In this document: positions 1 to 8,261 of the stretch, piece after piece
Layout: every line of letters begins with the position of its first letter
Numbering within the stretch: the first letter of the stretch is position 1
DNA from: Thalassovita sp.
Lineage (GTDB): Bacteria; Pseudomonadota; Alphaproteobacteria; Rhodobacterales; Rhodobacteraceae
Assembly: GCF_963691685.1 (NCBI RefSeq)
Contig: NZ_OY829290.1
Location: forward strand, 1,116,001 to 1,180,000
Reading direction: 5' to 3'
DNA: 64,000 nt
The notes under the pieces: model-generated
Told to the model about the DNA's origin: nothing
The model's database searches: none
What the model saw: only the letters and a program-made list of their open reading frames with translations
Program-made: the position numbers and the translations under genes

Positions 1-84
1 TCGCCAGATCCAGCCAGCCAGATCCAGCTCGCCAAACCCAGCCCACCAGATGCAGCGCGCCAGACCCAGCCCGCCAGCGCACGC
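1..84. repeat. Degenerate 14-bp tandem repeat
   Basis: Six head-to-tail 14-bp units can be aligned by eye (1-14, 15-28, 29-42, 43-56, 57-70, 71-84), consensus roughly TCGCCAGATCCAGC. The unit near the right end is most diverged, and the array probably continues beyond the left edge. The unit is not a multiple of three and a terminator follows at once, so it does not look like a protein repeat. It may be the 3' untranslated part of a gene lying to the left. Confidence 0.7.
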
Positions 85-85
85 G

Positions 86-118
86 AAAAAAGGGATCGCC
101 CCCGGGCGGTCCCTTTTT
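86..118 (+). terminator. Rho-independent terminator
   Basis: A 14-bp stem (AAAAAGGGATCGCC paired with GGCGGTCCCTTTTT, one G-T pair) closes a 4-base loop. The descending arm ends in five T on the plus strand and the ascending arm begins with A, so it could work both ways. It most likely ends a plus-strand gene left of the window. From here to the lipoprotein gene at 321 I see no further gene. Confidence 0.75.
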
Positions 119-320
119 CATTGTGTCATTCGTGTCATGCGGCAAAGCCCCGCCAATGTTTTCGGTGGCATATCCGCCGACCGGGCGGTCAGACCAAAGC
201 GAAGTGGGATCGCCTATTTGAGGTGCCCTTTGTGGAATGGGGGGCAAACTCTAGGCGTTACACTTTGATTTAAAGTCATTATTTCTTGGCCTGCGTATTA
301 GCAAAATCCGCATGCGCTGG

Positions 321-866
321 TTAGTCGAGACCGTAGTTAAAATCAATTTTCGGCGGGTACCCAAAAAGATCTTTGGTCTTGTCACGTTGACTTGCTGCGC
401 TGGCTGTCGCTACCGCTCCAACTATCCCAAGTCCAACCAAAGCATGTGCAGCAGTTTTTGAGTTGTAGTGTCGCCGCGTCAAATTCACCGATTTGATAAT
501 TTTCGTTTTTGTTTCCCGACCTTGTACATTGCAAGTAACGGTCATGTCGGGTGTTTCGGCGCCAAACGATGGCAGCAATACTGATTTCCAGGTGCCTACT
601 GATGCAGTGAATGCGCTGCTTTTGAGGTGGCAGGTTCCAATGAGTTTCTTCAACTTCCAGCTGCCTGTACCGCCAGATCGCGCCTCAATCATCACGGGTA
701 TGTGCCCTACGAAGTTTAGGTTATTCGCATTTGGGGTTAATCTGTAGCCTTCGGAACCTTTGTTTGAGGGCGCAGTCGGGTTGCTTTCTGCTGTTTCTGG
801 CGGCGCTCCACATGCTGAAAGAAAGAGGAATGCAGTTAGGAACAGCTTTGCCTTAACAGAAATCAT
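321..866 (-). CDS. Putative lipoprotein, orphan hypothetical
   Basis: A 181-aa protein of unknown function. The start at 866 is chosen because it gives a clean lipoprotein signal: K5/K7, a hydrophobic stretch and a lipobox FLSAC with Cys19, and because TAAATGAGG lies just upstream on the minus strand; the upstream start at 929 would bury this signal. The mature part is Ser/Thr/Asn-rich with two Cys, about residues 90 and 125, and there is a small-residue hydrophobic segment near residues 140-160. No known domain is recognised. The gene stands alone between a terminator and ileS. Its base composition is visibly more AT-rich than its neighbours, which suggests transfer or fast divergence. Confidence 0.7.
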   Translation of the reverse strand: MISVKAKLFLTAFLFLSACGAPPETAESNPTAPSNKGSEGYRLTPNANNLNFVGHIPVMIEARSGGTGSWKLKKLIGTCHLKSSAFTASVGTWKSVLLPSFGAETPDMTVTCNVQGRETKTKIIKSVNLTRRHYNSKTAAHALVGLGIVGAVATASAASQRDKTKDLFGYPPKIDFNYGLD

Positions 867-1131
867 TGAAACCTCATTTATGCGCCATTTCAATTTTGAA
901 TAGCTTTCGAGTTTTTTGTATGCAATCAAAAATGGTATTTCTGTTTAGAATATGTGGTCTGGACGGTCTGGGGTCTCGCGCGTATAACGCGCACATGAAC
1001 CGTGTCAAAATACAGTCCATTCGAATTATTAGCCCGGCGCTCTGATTTATACGAGCGGCCGGGTCAAGGCGTATGGGACACCGCGCCGCCTCTCTTCCCT
1101 TAATCAAGACCCGAGATGAAGGACGCCCGAA

Positions 1132-4038
1132 ATGTGCGCCGACACCCCTGAATACAAAGAAACGCTGAACCTGCCCAAGACCGATTTCCCCATGCGGGCC
1201 GGTCTGCCGAAACGTGAACCCGGCTGGCTGGAGCGTTGGAACAAGATCGACGTTTACGGCAAGCTGCGTCAGAAGGCCGAAGATGGCTCCCGCAAGCCCT
1301 TTACCCTGCATGACGGCCCGCCCTATGCCAACGGCCATCTGCACATCGGCCACGCGCTGAACAAAACCATCAAAGACATGATCGTGCGCAGCCATCAGAT
1401 GATGGGGTTTGACGCACGCTATGTGCCTGGCTGGGACTGCCACGGTCTGCCGATTGAGTGGAAGATCGAAGAGCAGTACCGCAAAAAGGGCAAAAACAAG
1501 GATGAGGTCGACGTGGTCGACTTCCGCCAGGAATGCCGGGCCTTTGCCGACAATTGGGTGGGCATTCAGCGGGAAGAGTTCAAACGTCTGGGCATCACCG
1601 GCAACTGGGATGATCCCTACCTGACGATGAACTTCCACGCTGAGGCGGTGATCGCTGAGGAATTCATGAAATTCCTGATGAACGGCACGCTGTATCAGGG
1701 CTCCAAGCCTGTGATGTGGTCGCCGGTTGAAAAAACCGCGCTGGCCGAGGCGGAGATCGAATATCACGATCACAAATCGCACACCATCTGGGTGCCCTTC
1801 TCGCTGGCGGCGGGTGAGGGCGATCTGGCTGAGGCGCGCGTGGTGATCTGGACCACCACCCCCTGGACCATCCCATCGAACAAGGCCGTGGCCTATAATG
1901 AAAAGGTGGCTTACGGGCTCTACCGTGTGGATGCGACGCAGGAAGAAAGCTGGACCAACCCCGGTGATCTTTATGTTTTCGCCGATGCGCTGGCGGCGGA
2001 TGCATTGGAAAAGTCGCGGGTCACTGAGTTCACCAAGCTGCGCGATGTGGCGACCAGCGAATTTGACGGTGTGATCCTGAAGCACCCGCTGCACGGCGTT
2101 GATGGCGCCGAGGGGTTCTGGGACTACGACGTGCCGATGATCGATGGCGATCACGTCACTGACGATGCCGGTACGGGGTTTGTGCACACCGCGCCCAGCC
2201 ATGGTGCCGATGACTATGAGTGCTTTGTGAAGCGCAACTGGCTGGACCGGATGACCCATAACGTGGGCGAAGAATCCGAGTTCCTGTCGCATGTGCCGTT
2301 CTTTGCCGGTCTGCGGATCCTGGATCACAAGGGCAAAGAAGGCAAAGCCAACAACGCCGTGATTGCCAAGCTGGTTGAGGCCGGCGGCATCATCGCCCGT
2401 GGCCGTGTGACTCACAGCTATCCGCATTCCTGGCGGTCCAAGGCGCCGATCATTTTCCGCAACACGCCGCAGTGGTTTGCCTCTGTGGATCGCGAAGTGG
2501 GTGATGGTCAGGACGAAATGGGCAAAACCATCCGGGAACGGGCGCTCAATTCGATTGACCAGCTGGTGAAATGGTGGCCGCAAACCGGTCGCAATCGTCT
2601 CTACTCCATGATCGAAAGCCGCCCGGATTGGGTGCTGTCACGCCAGCGTGCCTGGGGTGTGCCGTTGACCTGTTTCACCAAGAAAGACACACTGCCCACC
2701 GATCCGGATTTCCTGCTGCGCGACGCCGCGGTGAACGCCCGGATTTCGGAAGCCTTTGAAAAGGATGGCGCGGACGCCTGGTATGCCGAAGGCGCCAAGG
2801 AGCGCTTCATCGGTGATGCGGCCAACCCTGATGATTATGATCAGGTGTTTGACGTGCTGGATGTGTGGTTCGATTCCGGCTCCACCCACTCCTTCGTGTT
2901 GCGCGACCGTGAAGACGGCACCGAAGACGGTATCGCCGATGTCTACATGGAAGGCACCGACCAGCACCGTGGTTGGTTCCATTCGTCGTTGCTGCAGGCC
3001 TGTGGCACCAAAGGCCGTGCGCCGTACCGCAACGTGGTGACCCATGGTTTCACGCTGGACGAGAAGGGCAATAAAATGTCCAAATCGCTTGGCAACACCA
3101 TCGTGCCCGAGACCGTTGTTAAGCAATATGGCGCTGATATCCTGCGTCTTTGGGTGGCACAGACCGACTATATGGCGGATCAGCGGATTGGCCCGGAGAT
3201 CCTTAAAGGCACCGCGGACAGCTATCGCCGACTGCGCAACACCATGCGCTTCATGCTTGGCTCGCTCAGCGATTTTGAGGAAGCGGACCGGGTTGCGCCT
3301 GCGGATATGCCTGAGCTGGAGCAATGGGTGCTGCACCGTCTGGCAGAGCTGGATCAGCAGGTGCGCAATGGCTATAAGAGCTTTGATTTCAACGGTGTCT
3401 GGCAAGCGGTGTTCAACTTTGCCACCGTGGATCTGTCCTCCTTCTATTTCGATATTCGCAAGGATGTGCTGTACTGCGATGGCAACACCGACCGGGCCAA
3501 AGCGGCGCGTACGGTTCTGGATATTCTCTTCCACCGTCTGACCAGCTGGCTGGCGCCGGTTCTGGTCTTCACTATGGAAGAGGTCTGGCTGGAGCGGTAT
3601 CCGGGCGATGAAAGCTCGATCCACCTGACCGATATCCCGGAAACCCCTGCGGCGTGGCTGAACGAACCGCTGGCGGCAAAATGGGCGCAGGTGCGTCAAG
3701 CCCGCCGGGTTGTCACCGCCGCGCTGGAGGTACAACGGACCGACAAGGTGATCGGTGCATCGCTTGAGGCTGCGCCTGTGGTGCATGTGCGCGAGGCAGA
3801 GATGCTGGACGCCCTTAAATCCGTGAGCTTTGATGACATCTGCATCACCTCAGCGATCCAGCTGACGGGTGATCCGATGCCTGCCGAAGCCTTCCGCCTG
3901 CCAGAGGTAGAAGGCGTTGGTGTGGTCTTTGAAAAGGCTGACGGTGAGAAGTGTCAGCGGTGTTGGAAAATCCTCCCTGATGTGGGGCAGCACGCGCATG
4001 CAGCGACCTGCAAACGCTGTAACGACGCGCTGGGATAA
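1132..4038 (+). CDS. ileS: Isoleucyl-tRNA synthetase
   Basis: Cytoplasmic class I aminoacyl-tRNA synthetase that charges tRNA-Ile with isoleucine and edits valine. The 968-aa length fits bacterial IleS. Visible marks are HIGH at 71-74 within PPYANGHLHIGH, KMSKS at 648-652, the CP1 editing insert between them with TTTPWTIPSNKA, and a C-terminal zinc finger with Cys941, Cys944, Cys960 and Cys963. The start at 1132 gives the usual family N-terminus with a motif YKETLNLPKTDFPMRAGLP. The gene is probably transcribed alone or with the methyltransferase gene 69 bp downstream, though a terminator lies between them. The 265-bp gap upstream must hold its promoter; no T-box or other leader was recognised. 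Confidence 0.98.
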   Translation: MCADTPEYKETLNLPKTDFPMRAGLPKREPGWLERWNKIDVYGKLRQKAEDGSRKPFTLHDGPPYANGHLHIGHALNKTIKDMIVRSHQMMGFDARYVPGWDCHGLPIEWKIEEQYRKKGKNKDEVDVVDFRQECRAFADNWVGIQREEFKRLGITGNWDDPYLTMNFHAEAVIAEEFMKFLMNGTLYQGSKPVMWSPVEKTALAEAEIEYHDHKSHTIWVPFSLAAGEGDLAEARVVIWTTTPWTIPSNKAVAYNEKVAYGLYRVDATQEESWTNPGDLYVFADALAADALEKSRVTEFTKLRDVATSEFDGVILKHPLHGVDGAEGFWDYDVPMIDGDHVTDDAGTGFVHTAPSHGADDYECFVKRNWLDRMTHNVGEESEFLSHVPFFAGLRILDHKGKEGKANNAVIAKLVEAGGIIARGRVTHSYPHSWRSKAPIIFRNTPQWFASVDREVGDGQDEMGKTIRERALNSIDQLVKWWPQTGRNRLYSMIESRPDWVLSRQRAWGVPLTCFTKKDTLPTDPDFLLRDAAVNARISEAFEKDGADAWYAEGAKERFIGDAANPDDYDQVFDVLDVWFDSGSTHSFVLRDREDGTEDGIADVYMEGTDQHRGWFHSSLLQACGTKGRAPYRNVVTHGFTLDEKGNKMSKSLGNTIVPETVVKQYGADILRLWVAQTDYMADQRIGPEILKGTADSYRRLRNTMRFMLGSLSDFEEADRVAPADMPELEQWVLHRLAELDQQVRNGYKSFDFNGVWQAVFNFATVDLSSFYFDIRKDVLYCDGNTDRAKAARTVLDILFHRLTSWLAPVLVFTMEEVWLERYPGDESSIHLTDIPETPAAWLNEPLAAKWAQVRQARRVVTAALEVQRTDKVIGASLEAAPVVHVREAEMLDALKSVSFDDICITSAIQLTGDPMPAEAFRLPEVEGVGVVFEKADGEKCQRCWKILPDVGQHAHAATCKRCNDALG

Positions 4039-4060
4039 GCCGACCATAAGGTGATAGTGT

Positions 4061-4089
4061 AAAGGCCGGGTTAACAGCCCGGCCTTTTT
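4061..4089 (+). terminator. Terminator after ileS
   Basis: AAAGGCCGGG pairs with CCCGGCCTTT around a short loop and is followed by five T in total. It lies 22 bp after the ileS stop codon and 19 bp before the next start. Confidence 0.85.
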
Positions 4090-4107
4090 GCAAACAACCG
4101 TGGGTAA

Positions 4108-4563
4108 ATGATGCCAGAGCGTAGTTTTGACAGCCCCGTGGGCCGGATCAGCTTCGTCGAAAAGGACGGTGCGATCACACGTCTTTACTGGGGTGGTGCG
4201 GGAGATGATGACACTGCGCTGTTGCGTCAGGCGGGAGAACAGCTCAGCGCCTATTTCGCGGGTGAGTTAGAGGTTTTTGATCTGCCGCTTCAGGTGGCGG
4301 GCAGCGATTTCCAAAGGGCGGTCTGCGATGCAATGTCCGCGATTCCCTTTGGCGAAACGCGTACCTATGGGGAAATCGCGGCGGATCTGAACGTTCCACC
4401 GCAACCTGTTGGGCAAGCCTGTGGCGGCAATCCGATCCCGATCATCATCCCCTGTCACCGCGTGCTTTCCGCCACCGGATTGGGCGGCTTTTCCGGCGAC
4501 GGCGGGGTGGAAACCAAGGTCACCTTGCTGAAGCACGAAGGGGCGGCGGGGCTTTTGCTGTAA
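4108..4563 (+). CDS. ogt: Methylated-DNA-[protein]-cysteine methyltransferase
   Basis: Suicide DNA repair enzyme that takes alkyl groups from O6-alkylguanine onto its own cysteine. The protein has 151 aa, so it is the short form with no Ada regulatory domain. The active-site motif IIPCHRVL is present with Cys116, followed by the GLGGFSG loop, and the helix-turn-helix part is FGETRTYGEIAADL at about 81-94. Two ATG codons stand side by side at 4108 and 4111, so the exact start is open by one residue. The ileS terminator lies just upstream, so a promoter of its own is expected. The next gene is convergent. Confidence 0.93.
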   Translation: MMPERSFDSPVGRISFVEKDGAITRLYWGGAGDDDTALLRQAGEQLSAYFAGELEVFDLPLQVAGSDFQRAVCDAMSAIPFGETRTYGEIAADLNVPPQPVGQACGGNPIPIIIPCHRVLSATGLGGFSGDGGVETKVTLLKHEGAAGLLL

Positions 4564-4800
4564 ATCTGACGATGTTTGTCTTTAAGACTCCGTCGCGGGT
4601 GAAATCGCCTGCTCCTTCGTCTGCAAAATTGTCTCTAAGCAATCTGGCTACTGGTGCCGTTCAACATGTGGCGCGTTTTGATAGGGTGCCTCAACCCTTA
4701 GTCTAATCGCCGCCACGCTGTGCCCGCGATGGATTCAGGACTCCAAAATGGGAAGATACCCACAGAAAACACCCCGAAACTTACACAAACACAAGATTTC

Positions 4801-4809
4801 TGTGGATAA
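4801..4809 (-). promoter_or_regulatory. DnaA box (perfect consensus)
   Basis: TGTGGATAA on the plus strand is TTATCCACA on the minus strand, the perfect DnaA-box consensus. It lies 7 bp beyond the pcs stop codon, in the otherwise empty 252-bp gap between the convergent ogt and pcs genes. One 9-mer match could be chance, but a similar pair is found at 7317-7349. Confidence 0.45.
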
Positions 4810-4815
4810 CCGATA

Positions 4816-5514
4816 TCAACGACGTTCAGGGATGATCTGCTGCACAATGCCTACAAGCAAGAGGTAGAGCGAAGTAACAACCAGCCCCCGATGCGCCCAG
4901 CTTTCCGGGTGAAACTCGACCCAGGCGGCCCAACCGGCAAAGAAGGTCCAAGCCAGTGCCATGGGCAGGGAGATCAGGCGCCAGCGCTCCGTGCGCACCG
5001 GATGGATGAACCGCAGCGGTAGGAACATCGCCACGGAGAGCGCCGCGACAAGCGCCACGATGATCCAGAAATTCGGTTGCAACGCAAAGAAAACGATGAT
5101 CGCCATATTCCAGCAGCCGGGAAAACCAGAGAAGGAATTGTCTTTGGTTTTCATGCGTGTATCGGCGAAATACATGGCGCTGGAGAAGGTGATTATGATG
5201 ATGGCAAACCAGCCCGTCCACCCTGGCAGCAACCCGGATTTAAACAGCGCAAAGGCGGGAATAAAGACGTAGGTCAGATAGTCGATGATCAGATCCAGCA
5301 GGACACCGTCAAACTGCGCGGCATAGTGTTTGACATGATACCGCCGCGCCAGAGGGCCATCAATCCCGTCCACGGCAAAGGCGACGACCAGCCACAGGAA
5401 CATCAGATCCCATTTCGCCTCAACAGCGGCAAGCATCGACAGCATAGCAAAGACAGCACCTGTCGCTGTCAGAAGGTGGACGCTTAGCGCCTTGAATTCA
5501 TTGGAAATAGACAT
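4816..5514 (-). CDS. pcs: Phosphatidylcholine synthase
   Basis: Inner-membrane CDP-alcohol phosphatidyltransferase that joins choline to CDP-diacylglycerol to give phosphatidylcholine in one step. The 232-aa protein has the family motif with Asp49, Asp52-Gly53, Ala56-Arg57, Gly70, Asp74 and Asp78, and the surrounding residues (DGIDGPLARR, DYLTYVFIPAFAL) resemble Pcs rather than phosphatidylserine or phosphatidylglycerophosphate synthases. About six to eight membrane segments are seen. The ATG at 5514 is preferred because the upstream extension is basic, low in hydrophobicity and overlaps xerC. It sits 7 bp after xerC and is probably co-transcribed with it. The substrate call rests on remembered family resemblance. 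Confidence 0.88.
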   Translation of the reverse strand: MSISNEFKALSVHLLTATGAVFAMLSMLAAVEAKWDLMFLWLVVAFAVDGIDGPLARRYHVKHYAAQFDGVLLDLIIDYLTYVFIPAFALFKSGLLPGWTGWFAIIIITFSSAMYFADTRMKTKDNSFSGFPGCWNMAIIVFFALQPNFWIIVALVAALSVAMFLPLRFIHPVRTERWRLISLPMALAWTFFAGWAAWVEFHPESWAHRGLVVTSLYLLLVGIVQQIIPERR

Positions 5515-5521
5515 TTTTGCC

Positions 5522-6457
5522 CTATTTTTCTGGCGCAACGGCCTTGGGGTGCGTCTTGTCGTATACGTCCAAAAGCCGCCCCAAGTCCACCGCAGTATAG
5601 GCCTGGGTGGTCGACAGCGAGGCATGGCCTAGCAATTCCTGGATCGCCCGCAGATCGCCGCCAGCGTTAAGGAGATGGGTTGCAAAACTGTGACGCAGGG
5701 CATGCGGGGTGGCGGTTGCCGGCAGACCCAGCTGCAACCGCGCCTGCGCCATGGATTTCTGCACCGCGCGCGGGCTCAAGGGGCGGCCGCGCACCCCGCG
5801 AAACAGTATGTCGCTGGGGCCCAGTTCGAACGGCATCAGCGTAACATAATGGGCCACCGCTTGCCGCGCGACGGGCAGCACAGGCACCATCCGTTCTTTG
5901 CCGCCTTTGCCTTCGATCCGGAGGACTTCGCCCAAGGGGACGGCGGCGTGCGTCAGGCTGAGGGCCTCGGAAATCCGCAAGCCGCAGCCATAAAGTAGCG
6001 TGATCACCGCGCTGTCGCGGGCGCCAACCCAATCTTCGGGGGCGTTTTCGGCAATGGTTGAGATCAGGTCTTTGGCAGCCTCTGCCTCAACCGGGCGTGG
6101 CAATTTCGCGCTGAATTTCGGCGATCGTGTCGCCAGCACGGCGGTGGGTTCAAACCCCTCACGTTCCGCCAGCCAGCGGTAGAAGGATTTCACCGCCGAA
6201 AGCTTGCGCGCCATACTGCGGGCGCCGACGTCCTGACGGCGGGTGGCGGCCATCCAGGCGCGCATGTCGGAAACGGTTATTTTGGCAATAGCTCCAAGGC
6301 CTTGAGGTTCGCCGTGGTGCGCGGTCATGAAGCTCAGGAAGGCGGCAACGTCGCGGCTGTAGGCTTCGATGGTGTTGTCTGATGCGCCTTTCAGGGCGCG
6401 CTGGTGATCCAGCCACTTTTGCAGGGCATCGCGTGCGGCTGGGGAGATCAGCGTCAC
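5522..6457 (-). CDS. xerC: Tyrosine recombinase XerC
   Basis: Site-specific recombinase that resolves chromosome dimers at dif together with XerD under FtsK control. The 311-aa protein has the N-terminal SAM-like core-binding domain (about 5-100) and the catalytic domain with Arg161 (GCGLRISEAL), the basic GKGGKER loop at 183-189, His252/Arg255 (PHALRHSFATHLL), His278 (LLGHAS) and nucleophile Tyr287 (TQAYT). The start is GTG at 6457, overlapping the DUF484 stop by four bases (GTGA), which points to coupled translation. The DUF484-xerC pairing is common in proteobacteria. XerC rather than XerD is inferred from this neighbour. Confidence 0.9.
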   Translation of the reverse strand: MTLISPAARDALQKWLDHQRALKGASDNTIEAYSRDVAAFLSFMTAHHGEPQGLGAIAKITVSDMRAWMAATRRQDVGARSMARKLSAVKSFYRWLAEREGFEPTAVLATRSPKFSAKLPRPVEAEAAKDLISTIAENAPEDWVGARDSAVITLLYGCGLRISEALSLTHAAVPLGEVLRIEGKGGKERMVPVLPVARQAVAHYVTLMPFELGPSDILFRGVRGRPLSPRAVQKSMAQARLQLGLPATATPHALRHSFATHLLNAGGDLRAIQELLGHASLSTTQAYTAVDLGRLLDVYDKTHPKAVAPEK

Positions 6458-7158
6458 GACAGCCAGCGCCGCATGGAGCGTTCAAACACCCCGGCGAAAA
6501 AGGCCAGCAGATCCGTGCCTTGCTGGGGGGAAAACTGATGCGGATCCTCCGCGCCCATGACCAACAGGCCAGGCAGGCGACCTGCGCCGAAATCCAGCCG
6601 CAGGCAGGCCTCCGATCGGATGAACGGCGCTTTGTCTCCGTAGACTTCGCGTCGCCCTTCCTGCATCTGGCGAAGTGTCACCTGCCGGGTCGGGGCGCTG
6701 CGCCCTGCAGACAGGAACTGATCTACGAATCCGGGTTCCGCCACCGACAGAACCGATCCAAGCCTCCGAACCGCTGGTTCGTTTTCTTCCTGGGCAGTTT
6801 CCAACACCAGTTTCACGCAATCTACACGCAAGATGTCTGCGACAGGGCCGTTCAAGTCCTTTAGAAACCGCTCAAATTCGGTAGGGTCTAGCATCCGCAA
6901 TATGGCGCGGTGAACCTGATTGGTGCCAGCCAGATTTTCATAGGCTGCGGCGATCACTGAGCGATGGGTGTCTTCCAGGCGATCAAGGCGATGCTCAAGC
7001 CGTTCCATCGCGATGCCGCGCAGGTCGACAATATTGCCGCCCATGGCGCGTTCATTGGCTGAAATCAGCGCATGCATAAGGTCCTGATCGTCCAGAATGA
7101 CGTCAGGCTCCGAGATGATCTTCTCGCGCAGGGTATCGTCAATTTTTGCTGTGCTCAT
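6454..7158 (-). CDS. DUF484 family protein
   Basis: A 234-aa cytoplasmic protein of the DUF484 family, a GAF-like fold of unknown role that is often encoded just before xerC. Visible traits are the N-terminal part with PDVILDDQDLMHAL, the middle part VADILRVDCVKLVLE and the C-terminal region LLVMGAEDPHQFSPQQGTDLLAFFAGVFERSMRRWL, all typical of the family. It is the first gene of a minus-strand unit DUF484-xerC-pcs; its stop overlaps the xerC start. No enzyme motif is seen. The gap upstream holds two DnaA boxes, so its expression might respond to DnaA; that is inference. Confidence 0.85.
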   Translation of the reverse strand: MSTAKIDDTLREKIISEPDVILDDQDLMHALISANERAMGGNIVDLRGIAMERLEHRLDRLEDTHRSVIAAAYENLAGTNQVHRAILRMLDPTEFERFLKDLNGPVADILRVDCVKLVLETAQEENEPAVRRLGSVLSVAEPGFVDQFLSAGRSAPTRQVTLRQMQEGRREVYGDKAPFIRSEACLRLDFGAGRLPGLLVMGAEDPHQFSPQQGTDLLAFFAGVFERSMRRWLS

Positions 7159-7316
7159 CGGCCTGCCATTATTGTTTTGCCAAACTTACCAGAGGTTTTC
7201 GGTGATTTCCTCATGTTTTTCACCGTCGGGATGCGGTTTTTGGCAGTTTCGTGCCGGTCCACTGTGGGTGGATCAAGAAAACCTATTTGTGCCAAATACT
7301 AAGAGGTTTGTGCGTC

Positions 7317-7349
7317 TGTGGATAAAAAACTTCCACAGGGTTATGCACA
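7317..7349. promoter_or_regulatory. Pair of perfect DnaA boxes, facing each other
   Basis: TGTGGATAA at 7317-7325 (TTATCCACA on the minus strand) and TTATGCACA at 7341-7349 on the plus strand both fit the TTATNCACA consensus exactly; between them CTTCCACAGG at 7330-7339 is a degenerate match. They lie in the 323-bp gap between DUF484 and fsa. Apart from these boxes and the fsa terminator I see nothing else in the gap. They may be a DnaA-binding regulatory site; the usual origin neighbours are not here. Confidence 0.55.
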
Positions 7350-7421
7350 GGGTCTTGTGTGGGCGGATTGGCGAGGGAAAGGCTGCAAAGCCTATGCCAC
7401 ATAGGGGCTGCCTCGGCAGAA

Positions 7422-7452
7422 ATAAAAAACGCCCCCAAACCTAGGGGGCGTT
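7422..7452 (-). terminator. Terminator after fsa
   Basis: On the minus strand AACGCCCCC and GGGGGCGTT form a stem, followed by a T-rich run. It starts 30 bp after the fsa stop codon. Confidence 0.85.
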
Positions 7453-7481
7453 AAACGTTTGTTTAGCATTATGTGCGAAGA

Positions 7482-8135
7482 TCAGAGGATCTTGATGTTC
7501 GCCGCTTTGATGTCAGCCAGGAATGCAGCCAGGCCTTTGTCTGTCAGCGGGTGGTTGGCCAGTGCTTTGATCACCGCAGGCGGGGCGGTGATGACATCGG
7601 CACCGACACGGGCGCAGTCCTGTACGTGGTTGGCCGAACGGATCGATGCAGCCAGAACTTCGGTTTCAAAGCCGAAGTTGTCATAGATGGTGCGGATGTC
7701 TTCGATCAGGTCCATGCCATCAAGGGCGATGTCGTCAAGACGGCCGATGAAGGGGCTGATAAAGGTTGCGCCGGCTTTGGCCGCCAGCAGCGCCTGATTG
7801 GCCGAGAAACACAAGGTGACGTTCACCATGTGACCTTCGCTGGTGAGGGTCTTACAAGCTTTCAGACCGTCCCAAGTCAGCGGCACTTTGACGGCGATAT
7901 TGTCGGCGATTTTGACCAACTTGCGGCCCTCGGCGATCATTTCATCCGCGTCGGTGGCGGTGACTTCGGCCGAAACCGGACCGTCAACCAGTTCACAGAT
8001 CTCTTTGGTGACTTCCAGAATATCGCGACCGGATTTCTTGATCAGCGAGGGGTTGGTGGTTACACCATCCACCATGCCCAGATCGTTCAGCTCGGCAATG
8101 GCATCGATTTCGGCAGTATCAACGAAGAATTTCAT
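7482..8135 (-). CDS. fsa: Fructose-6-phosphate aldolase / small transaldolase
   Basis: Cytoplasmic class I aldolase of the short transaldolase (TalC/FSA) group. The 217-aa length fits the group. The N-terminus MKFFVDTA, the GVTTNPSLI motif near 24-32, the Schiff-base Lys83 in AVKVPLT and the late segments FISPFIGRLDD and VDVITAPPAVI-like DVITAPPAVI are all present. Whether it is a true transaldolase in the pentose phosphate pathway or a fructose-6-phosphate aldolase cannot be decided from sequence by eye. It is a single-gene unit with its own terminator, divergent from priA. Confidence 0.9.
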   Translation of the reverse strand: MKFFVDTAEIDAIAELNDLGMVDGVTTNPSLIKKSGRDILEVTKEICELVDGPVSAEVTATDADEMIAEGRKLVKIADNIAVKVPLTWDGLKACKTLTSEGHMVNVTLCFSANQALLAAKAGATFISPFIGRLDDIALDGMDLIEDIRTIYDNFGFETEVLAASIRSANHVQDCARVGADVITAPPAVIKALANHPLTDKGLAAFLADIKAANIKIL

Positions 8136-8261
8136 CGGCGTTCCCTTTTGTGGCGCGACGTGTCAGATTTCGTCCCTGCCTTTACCGCATGACGGGCAAG
8201 GGGGCTAGCCCTTGGGTGGCGAATTTGGGATAGAGGCCGAAAGAGCGGGGGCAAAAGGCAA

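Noticed and set aside
50..268. Open frame through the repeat and terminator
   Set aside because: It runs through a clear hairpin terminator and shows no ribosome site or domain.
874..2583. 569-codon open frame antisense to ileS
   Set aside because: GC-rich antisense shadow; the plus strand encodes an unmistakable IleS with all motifs.
5522..6457. xerC as a mobile-element integrase
   Set aside because: Coupling with DUF484, core flanks and no attachment repeats point to housekeeping XerC.
7159..7481. Chromosome origin oriC
   Set aside because: Two or three DnaA boxes are few for an origin, and no hemE, gidA, parAB or dnaA gene is nearby. Kept only as a DnaA-box finding.
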